Source: a virus. From it: a stretch of 29,564 bases of DNA. A model generated the notes under the pieces. The model was not told where the DNA came from. It did no database searches and was given only the letters and a program-made list of their open reading frames with translations. The translations under genes and the position numbers were made by a program. The stretch covers positions 1-29,564 of the IMG/VR virus record IMGVR_UViG_3300048573_000396; one strand, 5' to 3'. Positions 1 through 8,216 of the stretch are shown piece after piece. Each line of letters opens with the position of its first letter. The first letter of the stretch is position 1.

Positions 1-349
1 TGGCACTGCAGCTGGTGTAGAGGGGCGACGTTTAGAATGAGACAAAAAATCGCCCTTGAAAAATTGGGCTAAGTGATTGATTTGTTTGAGGATTGTGGCA
101 AATCATGGGGCAAAACAAAAAACGTTTAATTTGATCTATCTTGTGACCAAAATACTGGGGTAGTTGTTGGAAAAATGCCCAGAATATGGCGGTTCTTTCG
201 CTCTTTAATTGACTATTAATTGCCAAAAAGTCGTTCGACGCGTAGAATTTGATTCTGGTTAAGTGGACTGGAAATGCACCAGCCCCAATCGGCTTGTAAT
301 GAGCTGCTTGATTATGAAGAAAATTCTGCGCCCTTCCTTAACCTTCAAT
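1..349. other. AT-rich gene-poor stretch at left edge
   Basis: No convincing gene is seen here. One minus-strand frame is open for 64 codons (226-32) but starts with TTG, has no Shine-Dalgarno and resembles nothing I know. The stretch is much richer in A and T than the phage genes. It holds three imperfect copies of a motif close to ACGTTTAGAATTTGAT, at 28-40, 122-136 and 238-255. Because it lies beyond the last gene of the leftward operon it could contain the left prophage end with transposase-binding repeats, but I cannot locate a terminal TG or a target duplication. No terminator hairpin with a T-run is visible for the leftward operon. Confidence 0.4.
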
Positions 350-1591
350 TCACTTGATTTGACCGACCAGCAATTTATATTTGTTTTTGTCGTTCAAATT
401 GGCTACAGATGCAGAGCCTAGTGACACAACTTGACCAACAAAACGCTTTTCAACTTTTCGATTGAATCTAATTTTTATTGTTGGAATAGTGTTATTGAAT
501 GCGCCTTGAGGAATAATAAAAAGCGATTGCATCTGCTTGTCCCAAAGCACTGCACGGTAGTTCCTGAGATGCTCGGGCAAAGCATCCATCCATTCATCTG
601 GCCATACTTGTTGTGGCGCAGATATGCTCTTAGTGATTCCAGATAAATGCGTAGTTTTTCTGTCAACCACCACAATTGCCGTCGACTCTATCAATATGCT
701 GGACATATCATCGCCTAACGCAGTAACGGTTGCGCCATCTAAAAAACCGACCATTTGGACAGTGCCCCGCGTTTGTTTAATTGATGCTTTAAAGGCTTTG
801 AAATTGGTGTTTAAGACGGTTTGAAAGGCGGGGGTGATCGTCTTGTCGGTCATTTTTCCGCGTAATTCGAGCGGTAGTTTGGCTAGTTTCTCGCCTAATG
901 CTAGCTCTGGGGTGATCCAGCTTTGGCCTACGTTGTGATCCCAGCCTTGGTCGATGCCTTCGGGAACTATGTCTTTGGCTTGGCCGTCTTTGCCTGTGAT
1001 GGTGCGGGTTTTGGCTTGGAATGGCTGGGCGATTTGCAGGTTGTTGGTGTCAAGCTCGGCTTGGCCATAGGCTCTGACGGTGCAGCGGCAGCCCCAGCCG
1101 TTGGGTGGGTAGTGGGTTTTCCAAAAGCTGTCGGTAATGGGGTAAATCAGGCCAGCCCACTGGCGGTGCTGGGGGCGCACGCGGGAATCGCCAGCGGTGC
1201 GGTATTGCAGGTATGGGCGGCGATCGGCATTTGCTATGAGCTGCTGCCAGCGGCCTGCCATGTGGGCGCTGCGCATGTTGGTGTTGAAAATAATGCTGGT
1301 GCGCCAGCCGCGTTTGCCTTTGTACGCCCAGCCGTGTTGGGCGACGATACGGTCAAAGTCTTTGCGAAAGCTGGTGATGGTACCGCCGTTGGCCAGCGCG
1401 TCTTTTAAAGCGCTGTGCATGTCGCTCACGACGCTGATATTGGTTGCGCCTGCGATGGTGAAGACTTTGGCATGGACTGCGCCTGCCAGATCGTCTGAGC
1501 GCATGGTGGTTTCAGGAAGCTTGGCACTGAGGTAGTTGATGGCTTCGGAGAATTTGACTCCGAAGGCGCTGGCTGGGGCTTTATCAGCCAT
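350..1591 (-). CDS. Mu gpF-like minor head / head morphogenesis protein
   Basis: A 413-residue protein of the Mu gpF (phage Mu protein F-like, SPP1 gp7-related) family, which joins the portal and is needed for head assembly. The diagnostic core lies near residues 120-185: a RRP...Q.R.AGDSR segment, FWKTHYPPNGWGCRC, then TVRAYG. Its start overlaps the preceding membrane-protein gene by 8 bases, so it is the last gene of the leftward operon. The last 150 or so residues, encoded by roughly 350-830, are visibly more AT-rich than the core and contain short beta-strand-like blocks typical of extra C-terminal domains on MuF proteins. That part may be a nuclease-type effector domain; this is inference. 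The core assignment is firm. Confidence 0.85.
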   Translation of the reverse strand: MADKAPASAFGVKFSEAINYLSAKLPETTMRSDDLAGAVHAKVFTIAGATNISVVSDMHSALKDALANGGTITSFRKDFDRIVAQHGWAYKGKRGWRTSIIFNTNMRSAHMAGRWQQLIANADRRPYLQYRTAGDSRVRPQHRQWAGLIYPITDSFWKTHYPPNGWGCRCTVRAYGQAELDTNNLQIAQPFQAKTRTITGKDGQAKDIVPEGIDQGWDHNVGQSWITPELALGEKLAKLPLELRGKMTDKTITPAFQTVLNTNFKAFKASIKQTRGTVQMVGFLDGATVTALGDDMSSILIESTAIVVVDRKTTHLSGITKSISAPQQVWPDEWMDALPEHLRNYRAVLWDKQMQSLFIIPQGAFNNTIPTIKIRFNRKVEKRFVGQVVSLGSASVANLNDKNKYKLLVGQIK

Positions 1592-1859
1592 GGTTTGGCC
1601 GATCTGCGGGCTTGAGCCAGCCTAGGTAGAAACCACGGCCATAGCTGATGGTGAAACCGCAAGTTACTGCGAACATGCCCCACTGGCTGGCGGTGAAGGT
1701 GGAGTAGAACCAAAAGGGCTGACCGAACAGGCCGATGATGCTGGCCCAGCGGCGCAGGCGGGCGTTTGGGTCTTGGTTGACCCATGCGGCAAGCACGCCT
1801 GTGACACCGATTAGGGTTTGGCTGATTACGGCGGGGGTGATTAGGGAGAGGTCGATCAT
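1584..1859 (-). CDS. Small membrane protein, function unknown
   Basis: A 91-residue protein with two or three hydrophobic segments (about residues 5-26, 38-55 and 58-75), so probably an inner-membrane protein. I do not recognise the family with confidence. Its ATG overlaps the stop of the methylase gene (ATGA), and its 3' end overlaps gpF by 8 bases, so it is translated as part of the portal-to-F operon. It belongs to a four-gene block not normally found between portal and F in Mu-like phages. It could be a superinfection or lysis-related membrane factor, or a partner of the gpF C-terminal domain; the sequence does not decide. Confidence 0.6.
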   Translation of the reverse strand: MIDLSLITPAVISQTLIGVTGVLAAWVNQDPNARLRRWASIIGLFGQPFWFYSTFTASQWGMFAVTCGFTISYGRGFYLGWLKPADRPNHG

Positions 1860-2656
1860 GGGCGCTCCAGCGGGTCAAAATTTGTCCACAGGCATTCAGT
1901 TTTGCGGCTGCCAGCTTGGGTGGTGTGCTGGATGTCGGTGCGGTACCAGTCTTTCAAAGCGCTGTCGTAGGCGATGTTGCGGTAACCGCTGAGGATGACT
2001 TTGCCTTTTAGATTATTGACGCACGAGAGCAGCTCGTAGTGTTCGGCTAGGCCGAAGGGCTGGTGGTAGACCTGCTTTTCCCGAAAATTGAGGGTGGATT
2101 CAACATAGGGTGGATCGACATAAAAGAGCGCGTCTTTTGCGTCTAGCACTAGCATGATTTTGACTGCGTCGATCTGCTCTATTTGAACATTTTTGAAGCG
2201 CTCAGCGGCAAAGGCTAGGCGATCGCCCATGCCGTTCCACGCCTCAAGGCGTTTGGTGTCGGTTTTACTTGTACGAAAGCCTGTTTTTTGATTCGCTAGA
2301 GATCCGTTGTAACTGAACCAACTGCGCACTAGGAATCGGCGAACTTGCTCCATAGCTGACGCGCTTGGGTCTATTTCGCGTGCGAGGTCTAGCTCTAGAC
2401 GGCTAAATGGCGTGAGCTCCACCAGTTTGATTAGCTTGTGAACCACGGCTGTGCCGCTGCGCAGCAGGCGAAACAGCTGGAGCAGCTCACCAAAAGTGTC
2501 GTTGTACCACTCAATGTCGGTGGGCGGCTTCGCTAACATGACGGCGGCTGAACCGCCGTAGGGTTCGCAGTACAGGCGGTGGGCAGGCATCATGGCGATG
2601 ATGCGATCACGCAGCGAGCCTTTGCTGCCGGGGTATTTAAGGATGGTACGGGTCAT
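1856..2656 (-). CDS. DNA adenine N6-methyltransferase, D12 (Dam) class
   Basis: A D12-class adenine methyltransferase of 266 residues from the chosen start. It shows the class hallmarks in order: KYPGSKG near the N terminus (SAM-binding entry), a YCEPYGGSAAV segment, and the catalytic DPPY at about residues 181-184. Such enzymes transfer a methyl group from SAM to N6 of adenine, and in phages they usually protect DNA from host restriction or alter regulation. The ATG at 2656 overlaps the stop of the ASCH gene (ATGA), and the protein then begins directly with MTRTILKYPG; an in-frame start at 2677 would add seven residues. The target site cannot be read from the sequence. Confidence 0.88.
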   Translation of the reverse strand: MTRTILKYPGSKGSLRDRIIAMMPAHRLYCEPYGGSAAVMLAKPPTDIEWYNDTFGELLQLFRLLRSGTAVVHKLIKLVELTPFSRLELDLAREIDPSASAMEQVRRFLVRSWFSYNGSLANQKTGFRTSKTDTKRLEAWNGMGDRLAFAAERFKNVQIEQIDAVKIMLVLDAKDALFYVDPPYVESTLNFREKQVYHQPFGLAEHYELLSCVNNLKGKVILSGYRNIAYDSALKDWYRTDIQHTTQAGSRKTECLWTNFDPLERP

Positions 2657-2934
2657 AGCAGCTTCATGTGGATGCAAGCGGCCACGCCGCCGCGCTCGCC
2701 GTAGACGGCTTGCCAGTCTAGGGAGGTGGTGGCGGTGGTGCTTTGGGTGAAGGCTGTGATGACGGCTTTTAGGCGGTGGTGTTTGCCGTAGCCTTTGCTG
2801 AGCGTTACCGCGCGGCCTACTGGGCAGGTTTGTTCGTTCCAGCGTTTGCCGTAGGGGCGGTATTCGGTGGTTTTTTTGCCTTCATAGAATTCCTCAAACC
2901 AACGGGAAGTGAGGGGAATGAATAGCGGTTTCAC
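2653..2934 (-). CDS. ASCH-domain (PUA-like) protein
   Basis: A 93-residue protein that looks like a whole ASCH domain: an N-terminal LFIPLTSRWFEEFYEGKK segment, then TTEYRPYGKRW, as in ASCH/PUA-like folds that bind RNA or modified bases. It starts with GTG overlapping the stop of the DUF5131 gene (GTGA) and its stop overlaps the methylase ATG, so the three genes are tightly coupled. ASCH genes next to DUF5131 genes occur in other prophages, which supports a joint role in nucleic-acid or nucleotide modification. The exact ligand is unknown. Confidence 0.7.
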   Translation of the reverse strand: MKPLFIPLTSRWFEEFYEGKKTTEYRPYGKRWNEQTCPVGRAVTLSKGYGKHHRLKAVITAFTQSTTATTSLDWQAVYGERGGVAACIHMKLL

Positions 2935-3920
2935 TCGGGCACCTCGTTATATTCCCGGCCATTCAATAATCTGCCTGCAAAGCGTTTGCCGACTTTTTCC
3001 ATGCCGTAGCTGGCTAAGCCTGGTGCCCATTCACCCCATTGCTTAAAAAAGAACGGTACGCTAGCTGCTTTACACTGATCGTGCAGACTTCGCACCCAGT
3101 CAGGATGCATGGGACGGGCGTTGTGGCCGGATTCTCCACCGACAATTACCCAATCTACAGTCGGCAAAGTGGTTGTTTTTTTAAAACAGTGGATACATTT
3201 TTCATTTTTTTGGAGTGCTCCCATCAATCCAACTTCATCTCTACGAAAACCGCATCTGCATTCAATGGCACGGCCACCTACAAACGGAGTAATGTCTACT
3301 GACCCAAGTAAGGGCTCAATGCTTAAAAAACGCTTTACAGCTGGCGTTTTGAGTAGTTTTTGGATGTCTCGGTCGGCTTCTTCTTGGTTGCAGATCGTGG
3401 CACCTAGCCAGACGTTGTGAGGGATGTTGCCATCGTTCGCGCCATGATGGGTGACATGTAGCGCAGCGGCGATCATCGTGTTTGCATTGCCGATGCGCTT
3501 TGTGAGCAGCAGCCAGTCTAGGTGCGGTGTTTTTTCGATTAATGAAAATAGATCGGCACGCCAGGCAGGGTCGATTGCGTTGTCAAAAACGTCTGCTAGC
3601 GATGCGCAGAATACTCGGGGGCGCTGAGGCTTTAGGAAGCCGTTGGCGAGGCACAGAGCCTCGTTGCCGCCATGCAGTGCTATGCCATGTTCCCAAGCAT
3701 GTTGCAGGATGCCTGCTTGCTTGTTCCATTGAAGAGGTTGCTTCCAGTTTTCTGGACTGGTACGCACGCGGGGCTGTCCTGCCCCCCATTGGATGCCCTT
3801 GGTTCGGGCTGGGGTGCTGACTGCGGCGTAGCAGTTGTCGCAGGCAGGGCTTATTTTGGTGCAGCCGATCCATGGGTTGAAGGTGTGGTCTGCCCATTCG
3901 ATTTTGGTGTTTTTCATCAT
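2931..3920 (-). CDS. DUF5131 / phage Gp37-Gp68 family protein
   Basis: A 329-residue member of the phage Gp37/Gp68 family (DUF5131). The N terminus carries the family signature TKIEWADHTFNPWIGCTKISPACDNCYA, given here as two parts: IEWADHTFNPW and a C-x6-C-x2-C cluster ending in CYA. A central LDWLLLTKR and a VDWVIVGGESG motif follow, as is usual. An extra four-cysteine insert (C-x-C...C-x2-C, about residues 218-245) suggests a bound metal. The family is often described as radical-SAM-like, but the spacing is not the standard C-x3-C-x2-C, so activity is unproven. ATG codons at 3920 and 3917 overlap the portal stop. It sits first in the cargo block and probably acts with the ASCH protein. Confidence 0.82.
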   Translation of the reverse strand: MMKNTKIEWADHTFNPWIGCTKISPACDNCYAAVSTPARTKGIQWGAGQPRVRTSPENWKQPLQWNKQAGILQHAWEHGIALHGGNEALCLANGFLKPQRPRVFCASLADVFDNAIDPAWRADLFSLIEKTPHLDWLLLTKRIGNANTMIAAALHVTHHGANDGNIPHNVWLGATICNQEEADRDIQKLLKTPAVKRFLSIEPLLGSVDITPFVGGRAIECRCGFRRDEVGLMGALQKNEKCIHCFKKTTTLPTVDWVIVGGESGHNARPMHPDWVRSLHDQCKAASVPFFFKQWGEWAPGLASYGMEKVGKRFAGRLLNGREYNEVPE

Positions 3921-5506
3921 GCCACCTTGGTTGCTGCGCCGCGCAGCATGGCGTAGCTTAGGGCGCGGTCTAGGACTTCACGCAGGGCTTCGGGGTCTAG
4001 AGTGCCTGTCATGTCTTCTAGGGCGGTTTGGAATTGGGCTAGGGTTTTGCCGTCGGCTTCAAACTGGGCGAGCATGGCGGCTATGGGGGCGATCATGGTG
4101 TCTTCGATGGCTTGGTCGGCGGCATCGGCGGCTAGCTGCATGGCTTCGTCTTCTGTCATGCCTGCTGCCTTGGCAAACTCAAAGCCTGCTATTCCGTCAA
4201 AAGCTGTGAAGCTGGAGCTGGCAGGATCTGCTGTTTGGATTGCTGTTGGGTCGGGTTGGTTGTCGCTGCCCTGTGCTTGGCTGGGCTTACCCATGGGCAG
4301 CAATGCGTCGGCATCGTTTTCGGCCACGGGTATGCCCAGCTCGTCGAGCATGGCGGATGCGCTGGGGCGTGCGCCCATGTCGGCGGCTAGTTTGTAGGTT
4401 TTGGCGCGGGCTTCGGTGCCTTGGTTTTCTTGGTAGAACTCTAGGGTGGGTGCTGGCACATCGTCGCCAAAATTGAAACGGGTGATCCAGCCAAAGATTT
4501 GGCACATGGACTGGGCAGCGATGTCGCGGTCGGAGTCGTGGATGCTGTTTTGGCGGGTCATTGCGGTGTCGGCCGCTGCGCGGCTGCCCACTTCTAGCTG
4601 TTCGCCGACCATGGCTTGGCCTGTGATGGCTTTGCTCATCTCGCGGTTGCACAACATGATCAGGCGCTCTTGCGGCAGATTGCTGCCGCTGCTGGTGGGG
4701 GTAAGCAGCTCTAGCTTCGTGCCTTCGGGTGCCATGACATAGCCCGCTTCGAGCATGCCTGCCAGTGCCTCGGCGAGTTTGTCTTGGTCGGCCTCGCCAG
4801 TGCCTTGGGGGAACTGGGCGTAGGGCCATGGCAGGCCGTGTCGCTCGCAGTATTTGACAAAGAAGCGCCAGCCCCCTGTTTTGAATGTCCATGCCCAAAA
4901 GCAGGCGGACAAAAGCGCCCTTCCGTAGGGGTTGGTGGCGGTGGCCATATGGCGGCTGATGACGAACTGGTAGGGCTCGACGGGTGCGCCCATGGGGCTG
5001 TTGCGGCTGACCAATAGCGGGTTGCCCAAAGGGTCGAATTTGATGCGACGGCCCGGACGCTCTAGCACCTCTAGTGGCAGGTGGTATTGGCCGCTGTAGC
5101 CCCATATTAGCTCGTGCGGGTTGTAGCCTGTGAGCACGCTGGAGGTCATTTGCCACATGACTTCCAACCAATCGTTGATGTTGTTGGGCTTGGTTTTTGC
5201 TAGCCATTGCTCGCAGCATTCTTTGGCTGCGGTGGCTTTGGCATCGTTGGCCTCGCCACCGCTTTGCACGCGAAATTTATGGCTGCGAAAGCTGCCGCGC
5301 ATGGAACGAATTTCGCCCATGACATGGGGGTCGGCCATGATGCTGGAATAGACCTGCTCGGCTTTGCCCATCTGGCGCAGGATGGGATCGGGATTGGGCA
5401 GGGCTACAAAGCTGCCAAAGTAGCGCTCGGGGTCGGTGTCGGGCCCGGCGATGGGTTTGCCGAGCCAGCCTTTCATGGTTTGAATCAGTCCGCGTAGGGG
5501 GAGCAT
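3917..5506 (-). CDS. Portal protein, Mu gp29-like (DUF935)
   Basis: A 529-residue DUF935 protein, the portal of Mu-like phages. Twelve copies form the head vertex through which DNA is packaged and ejected. Recognisable segments include PDTDPERYFGSF near the N terminus, the SVLTGYNPHELIWGY block, a GRALL..CFWAWTFKTGGWRFF block and KAITGQ. The tail end is rich in Ala, Asp and Glu. The ATG at 5506 is preceded by AAGGAA four bases upstream. It lies directly after the large terminase gene and, unusually, is separated from gpF by four cargo genes. Confidence 0.92.
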   Translation of the reverse strand: MLPLRGLIQTMKGWLGKPIAGPDTDPERYFGSFVALPNPDPILRQMGKAEQVYSSIMADPHVMGEIRSMRGSFRSHKFRVQSGGEANDAKATAAKECCEQWLAKTKPNNINDWLEVMWQMTSSVLTGYNPHELIWGYSGQYHLPLEVLERPGRRIKFDPLGNPLLVSRNSPMGAPVEPYQFVISRHMATATNPYGRALLSACFWAWTFKTGGWRFFVKYCERHGLPWPYAQFPQGTGEADQDKLAEALAGMLEAGYVMAPEGTKLELLTPTSSGSNLPQERLIMLCNREMSKAITGQAMVGEQLEVGSRAAADTAMTRQNSIHDSDRDIAAQSMCQIFGWITRFNFGDDVPAPTLEFYQENQGTEARAKTYKLAADMGARPSASAMLDELGIPVAENDADALLPMGKPSQAQGSDNQPDPTAIQTADPASSSFTAFDGIAGFEFAKAAGMTEDEAMQLAADAADQAIEDTMIAPIAAMLAQFEADGKTLAQFQTALEDMTGTLDPEALREVLDRALSYAMLRGAATKVA

Positions 5507-5542
5507 AGAGTTCCTTGTGGGGTAGGTAAATTGAACGCGGGC

Positions 5543-7168
5543 TTAGTGGCGCTGCGCGGCTTTGCTGGCGCTGCCGATCGTGCTTTTGCCAAAGCGCAGC
5601 TTGGGGATGCCGCCTGCGCGGCTGACAGCAAGCTTCCAGAGCATTTCCAGAGCATCCGGGCCGTCGTCATGGTCGGCTTCTGGCCAGTGGCGCAGCTGTG
5701 TGTTGAGCACGGTGTGGCTTTGGTTAAACAGAATCAAGCCGTTGTTCACGTGGGGGCTGAGTGATTCGATGCGCAGGCTTTTGTCGGTATGGGGGTTGAG
5801 GGCGATAGCGGGCACTGGCACGCCTGCGGCAGCGCTGCGCTTGATCAGCTCGGTGCGAAAGAACTCTTGGAATTGGACGGACTCAATGCCCCAAACTAAG
5901 CAGCCATATGCTTTTTGAAAAGCGATGATCTTGCTGATTTGCAGATCGGGGATCATGCGGGCGACCACGGCCTCCACCACGCTGAGCTTGCCGCTGTTGC
6001 GGTCAAAGCCGCCCACCAGGCAGGCGCAGGGGTCGCGGGATTTGTTGGCTTTGCCTAAGCTGGGGTCGTGGGCACCATAAAAAATCCAGTCGCGGCTGGG
6101 TTGCACCCAGTATTGCATTTGTTGGAAAAAACTGGCTTCGTTGTTGGTGGGATCGTTTTGGTATTCACAATCAAAGGCGTGGTGGTCGCCCGAGCGCAGC
6201 TTCATCAGCTTGCTCAGGGGGCGTACCGACGGCCAACTGACGATGGCACCGGCCAGCATGGCTGCTTGGTGCTGGGTATAAAAAGCATCGGCGATGTCTT
6301 CGCCGTCGTTGATGAAAAGCTCCTCCCATTGTTGCCATAAGTCCATGCGGTCTGGCCAGCGCATGATGGCTTTGAATTTGTGGCGTTTCCACTGGGGGCT
6401 TTTGTGGATGCGGTTGGCTACCGAGTCGTAGTGCAAGATGGTGTTGAGATAAAGCACATCCATGCTGCCGTCGGGTGGGCCTAGGTTGAGCACCACTTTT
6501 TTGAGCCATGCTTCCAGCTTGTCGCGCTGTTCTTTGGAGCGGACGTTTTCGTCGTTTTCGATGTCGTCTAGAAACACCATGTCGGGGCGGTGCGGGCCGT
6601 GGCGCAGGCCGCGCATTTTTTTGCCGCTGCCGAATGCTTGGATTTTGATGTTGTTGGCCGTGAGGATGACCCCGGCATTCCAGATGCGGCCTTGGCCACA
6701 GGCATCGGGGTAGTCCATGGCAAGGCGGGGGTTGCTTTCTAGCTCGACTTTGACGGCCTCTAGCATGGTGGCCGATTGGTCGAAGCTGTCCATGACGATG
6801 GGCATGAAGTGCTTGCGGGCGGTGCAGACCAACCACAGGTTTAGCAGCTGGGTGCCAAGGGTGGATTTGGCCTCGCCGCGCGGGGCTGATAGGTTGATCA
6901 GCTGGCCTGCGCTTTGGTCGATGAGCTTGGGGATGTGGTCGTAAAACCAGCGGTGGAACAGGCTGGGCTCGGACTTGATGTAGTGGGGGAAATAGGTTTT
7001 GCTGAAAAACTCAAAGTCGGTTTGTGACTTGGTGCGGCGCTGGTCGCGGGCGGTGTGATTGGTGGCAAAGCCTTCGACCTCGGCCTCTATGAGGCGGCGC
7101 TGCTCGTCGGCGAAGGCGTGCAGCTCGTCTAAAAAGGCTTTTTCTTTGAGTTGTTTTTGCTTGGCCAT
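5543..7168 (-). CDS. Large terminase subunit, Mu gp28-like
   Basis: The ATPase/nuclease motor that packages DNA into the prohead; in replicative-transposition phages it cuts headful lengths from integrated copies. It has 541 residues. The ATPase part has SAPRGEAKST (residues 94-103, Walker A variant) and MVFLDDIEND (about 197-206, Walker B followed by acidic residues). The RNase H-like nuclease part has GAHDPSLG near residue 368 and a later DGPDALE motif near the C terminus. It lies between the small terminase gene and the portal gene, the standard position. No strong Shine-Dalgarno precedes the ATG, so coupling from the upstream gene is likely. Confidence 0.93.
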   Translation of the reverse strand: MAKQKQLKEKAFLDELHAFADEQRRLIEAEVEGFATNHTARDQRRTKSQTDFEFFSKTYFPHYIKSEPSLFHRWFYDHIPKLIDQSAGQLINLSAPRGEAKSTLGTQLLNLWLVCTARKHFMPIVMDSFDQSATMLEAVKVELESNPRLAMDYPDACGQGRIWNAGVILTANNIKIQAFGSGKKMRGLRHGPHRPDMVFLDDIENDENVRSKEQRDKLEAWLKKVVLNLGPPDGSMDVLYLNTILHYDSVANRIHKSPQWKRHKFKAIMRWPDRMDLWQQWEELFINDGEDIADAFYTQHQAAMLAGAIVSWPSVRPLSKLMKLRSGDHHAFDCEYQNDPTNNEASFFQQMQYWVQPSRDWIFYGAHDPSLGKANKSRDPCACLVGGFDRNSGKLSVVEAVVARMIPDLQISKIIAFQKAYGCLVWGIESVQFQEFFRTELIKRSAAAGVPVPAIALNPHTDKSLRIESLSPHVNNGLILFNQSHTVLNTQLRHWPEADHDDGPDALEMLWKLAVSRAGGIPKLRFGKSTIGSASKAAQRH

Positions 7169-7180
7169 GGCTTGCGTTAT

Positions 7181-7684
7181 TTAGTGGCCGCCAAACTCGC
7201 GGGCGATGTCTTGGCTGGCGGATTCGACCAGGGCGATGAATGGGCTGTGCAGCTTGGGGGCACGCTCTTGGATGAGGCCTGTGAGGTAGCGCAGCACGTC
7301 CATGGCGGTGGCTAGGCGGTTGGCATGGGGCGCAGCGCGGCTGGCAGCGGCCAGCGCTTTGCTGAATGAGTCAGACAGTTGCAGGCCGATTTGGGCACGC
7401 TGGGCGGCCTTCATGGTTTTGTCGGCTTTGAGCAGCTTCATGGTTTCTAAAAACTGCTCGCTGAGCTCGCTGAGCACCAGCTTGGTGAGTTCTTCGGCAC
7501 TGCCGCCCGAGAGGGTGCGGGCGGTTTTGGAGGTGTCCCAGTCGTCGCCCGCGTCCACGTCTTGGCGCTTCCAGTTGCGGGCGGTGTTGTAGGGCACGCC
7601 GCAGGCCTGCGCCGCCGTGTTGAGCGGCAAGCCGCCCACGTATTTGGCGCGGACTTTTTGGCGGGTGGACTGGTCGTAGGCCAT
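7181..7684 (-). CDS. Small terminase-type protein, Mu gp27-like (DUF1804)
   Basis: A 167-residue DUF1804 protein, the likely small terminase subunit that recognises phage DNA for packaging. The first 45 residues form a helix-turn-helix of the unspecific-transposase type: ...LPLNTAAQACGVPYNTARNWK. A helical middle (residues 60-120) probably drives oligomerisation. It ends 12 bases before the large terminase gene, as expected for a TerS/TerL pair. DUF1804 as TerS is accepted for Mu-like phages; the exact DNA contact site is unknown. Confidence 0.85.
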   Translation of the reverse strand: MAYDQSTRQKVRAKYVGGLPLNTAAQACGVPYNTARNWKRQDVDAGDDWDTSKTARTLSGGSAEELTKLVLSELSEQFLETMKLLKADKTMKAAQRAQIGLQLSDSFSKALAAASRAAPHANRLATAMDVLRYLTGLIQERAPKLHSPFIALVESASQDIAREFGGH

Positions 7685-7686
7685 GC

Positions 7687-7980
7687 TCAGTGGGCGATGG
7701 GGATGAACTTGATGGCGGCAATGGCTGCTGCGGCAATGAAGCCACTGGCTGCGCCTGCGGCAGCGGCTTTAATGGCTGTGCCGCGCTCGTTCTTTTCTAG
7801 GGTGGATACGCGGTTTTCTACGCCTAAGGTGCGGGCTTCTTGCGCATGGCGCAGATCGTCAATACGGCGGTTGGTGTCGGCATGGTTTTGCTGCAACATG
7901 GTCATCATGGTGTTGAGCTGGCCCTTGATGGTGCCTAGCTCTACCAGCGCAGAGGTGTTGATTTGGTTGGGATCGCTCAT
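7687..7980 (-). CDS. Coiled-coil protein with C-terminal membrane segment
   Basis: A 97-residue protein: about residues 12-66 are heptad-rich coiled coil (LGTIKGQLNTMMTMLQQNH and onward), followed by an Ala-rich hydrophobic segment at about 70-92. This is the layout of XhlA-like or Mu gp26-position proteins, found between lysis and terminase genes. Its ATG overlaps the stop of the DksA-like gene (ATGA) and it ends two bases before the small terminase gene. It may be a lysis accessory or membrane-tethering factor. Family membership is not certain. Confidence 0.6.
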   Translation of the reverse strand: MSDPNQINTSALVELGTIKGQLNTMMTMLQQNHADTNRRIDDLRHAQEARTLGVENRVSTLEKNERGTAIKAAAAGAASGFIAAAAIAAIKFIPIAH

Positions 7981-8216
7981 CGGGTGGCTCCATGGTTGTG
8001 TTCAAAATGGTTTTGGCAAGGGGTGCAGCGGCGGGCGCTGGGCAGGGCCGCGCGGCGCTGGGGCGCTATGGGCTGGCCGCAGGTGGCACAGTCGGCACTG
8101 CCTGCTTGGGCTAGGCTGCGCTGGGCGCTGGCTATGGCATCGGTGGTGACCTGCACGATGGCGCTTTGGGCTCGGTCGGCTAGGTCGCCACGCAGGCGTT
8201 CTTTTGGCTCAATCAT
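7977..8216 (-). CDS. TraR/DksA-type zinc-finger protein
   Basis: A 79-residue protein with a C4 zinc finger typical of TraR/DksA proteins: CATCGQPIAPQRRAALPSAR followed by C-x2-C. The N-terminal half is helical (residues 5-38). TraR-like proteins bind the secondary channel of RNA polymerase and change promoter choice without ppGpp. Members are common in the lysis region of Mu-like phages. It overlaps both neighbours by ATGA junctions. Whether this copy keeps the acidic coiled-coil tip is unclear: the helical part has ERLRGDLADRAQS, which supplies acidic residues but in an atypical place. Confidence 0.8.
   Translation of the reverse strand: MIEPKERLRGDLADRAQSAIVQVTTDAIASAQRSLAQAGSADCATCGQPIAPQRRAALPSARRCTPCQNHFEHNHGATR

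Noticed and set aside
32-226. A 64-codon minus-strand frame at the left edge as an immunity or end gene
   Set aside because: TTG start, no Shine-Dalgarno, no recognisable motif, AT-rich surroundings.
923-1408. A 161-codon plus-strand frame inside gpF
   Set aside because: Ala/Val/Gly-rich shadow of the minus-strand gpF core, which has family motifs.
3026-3040. GGTG...TCACC-like match resembling the late palindrome
   Set aside because: It lies inside the DUF5131 gene, has different spacing and lacks the downstream ACA(C/G)T and GCT.
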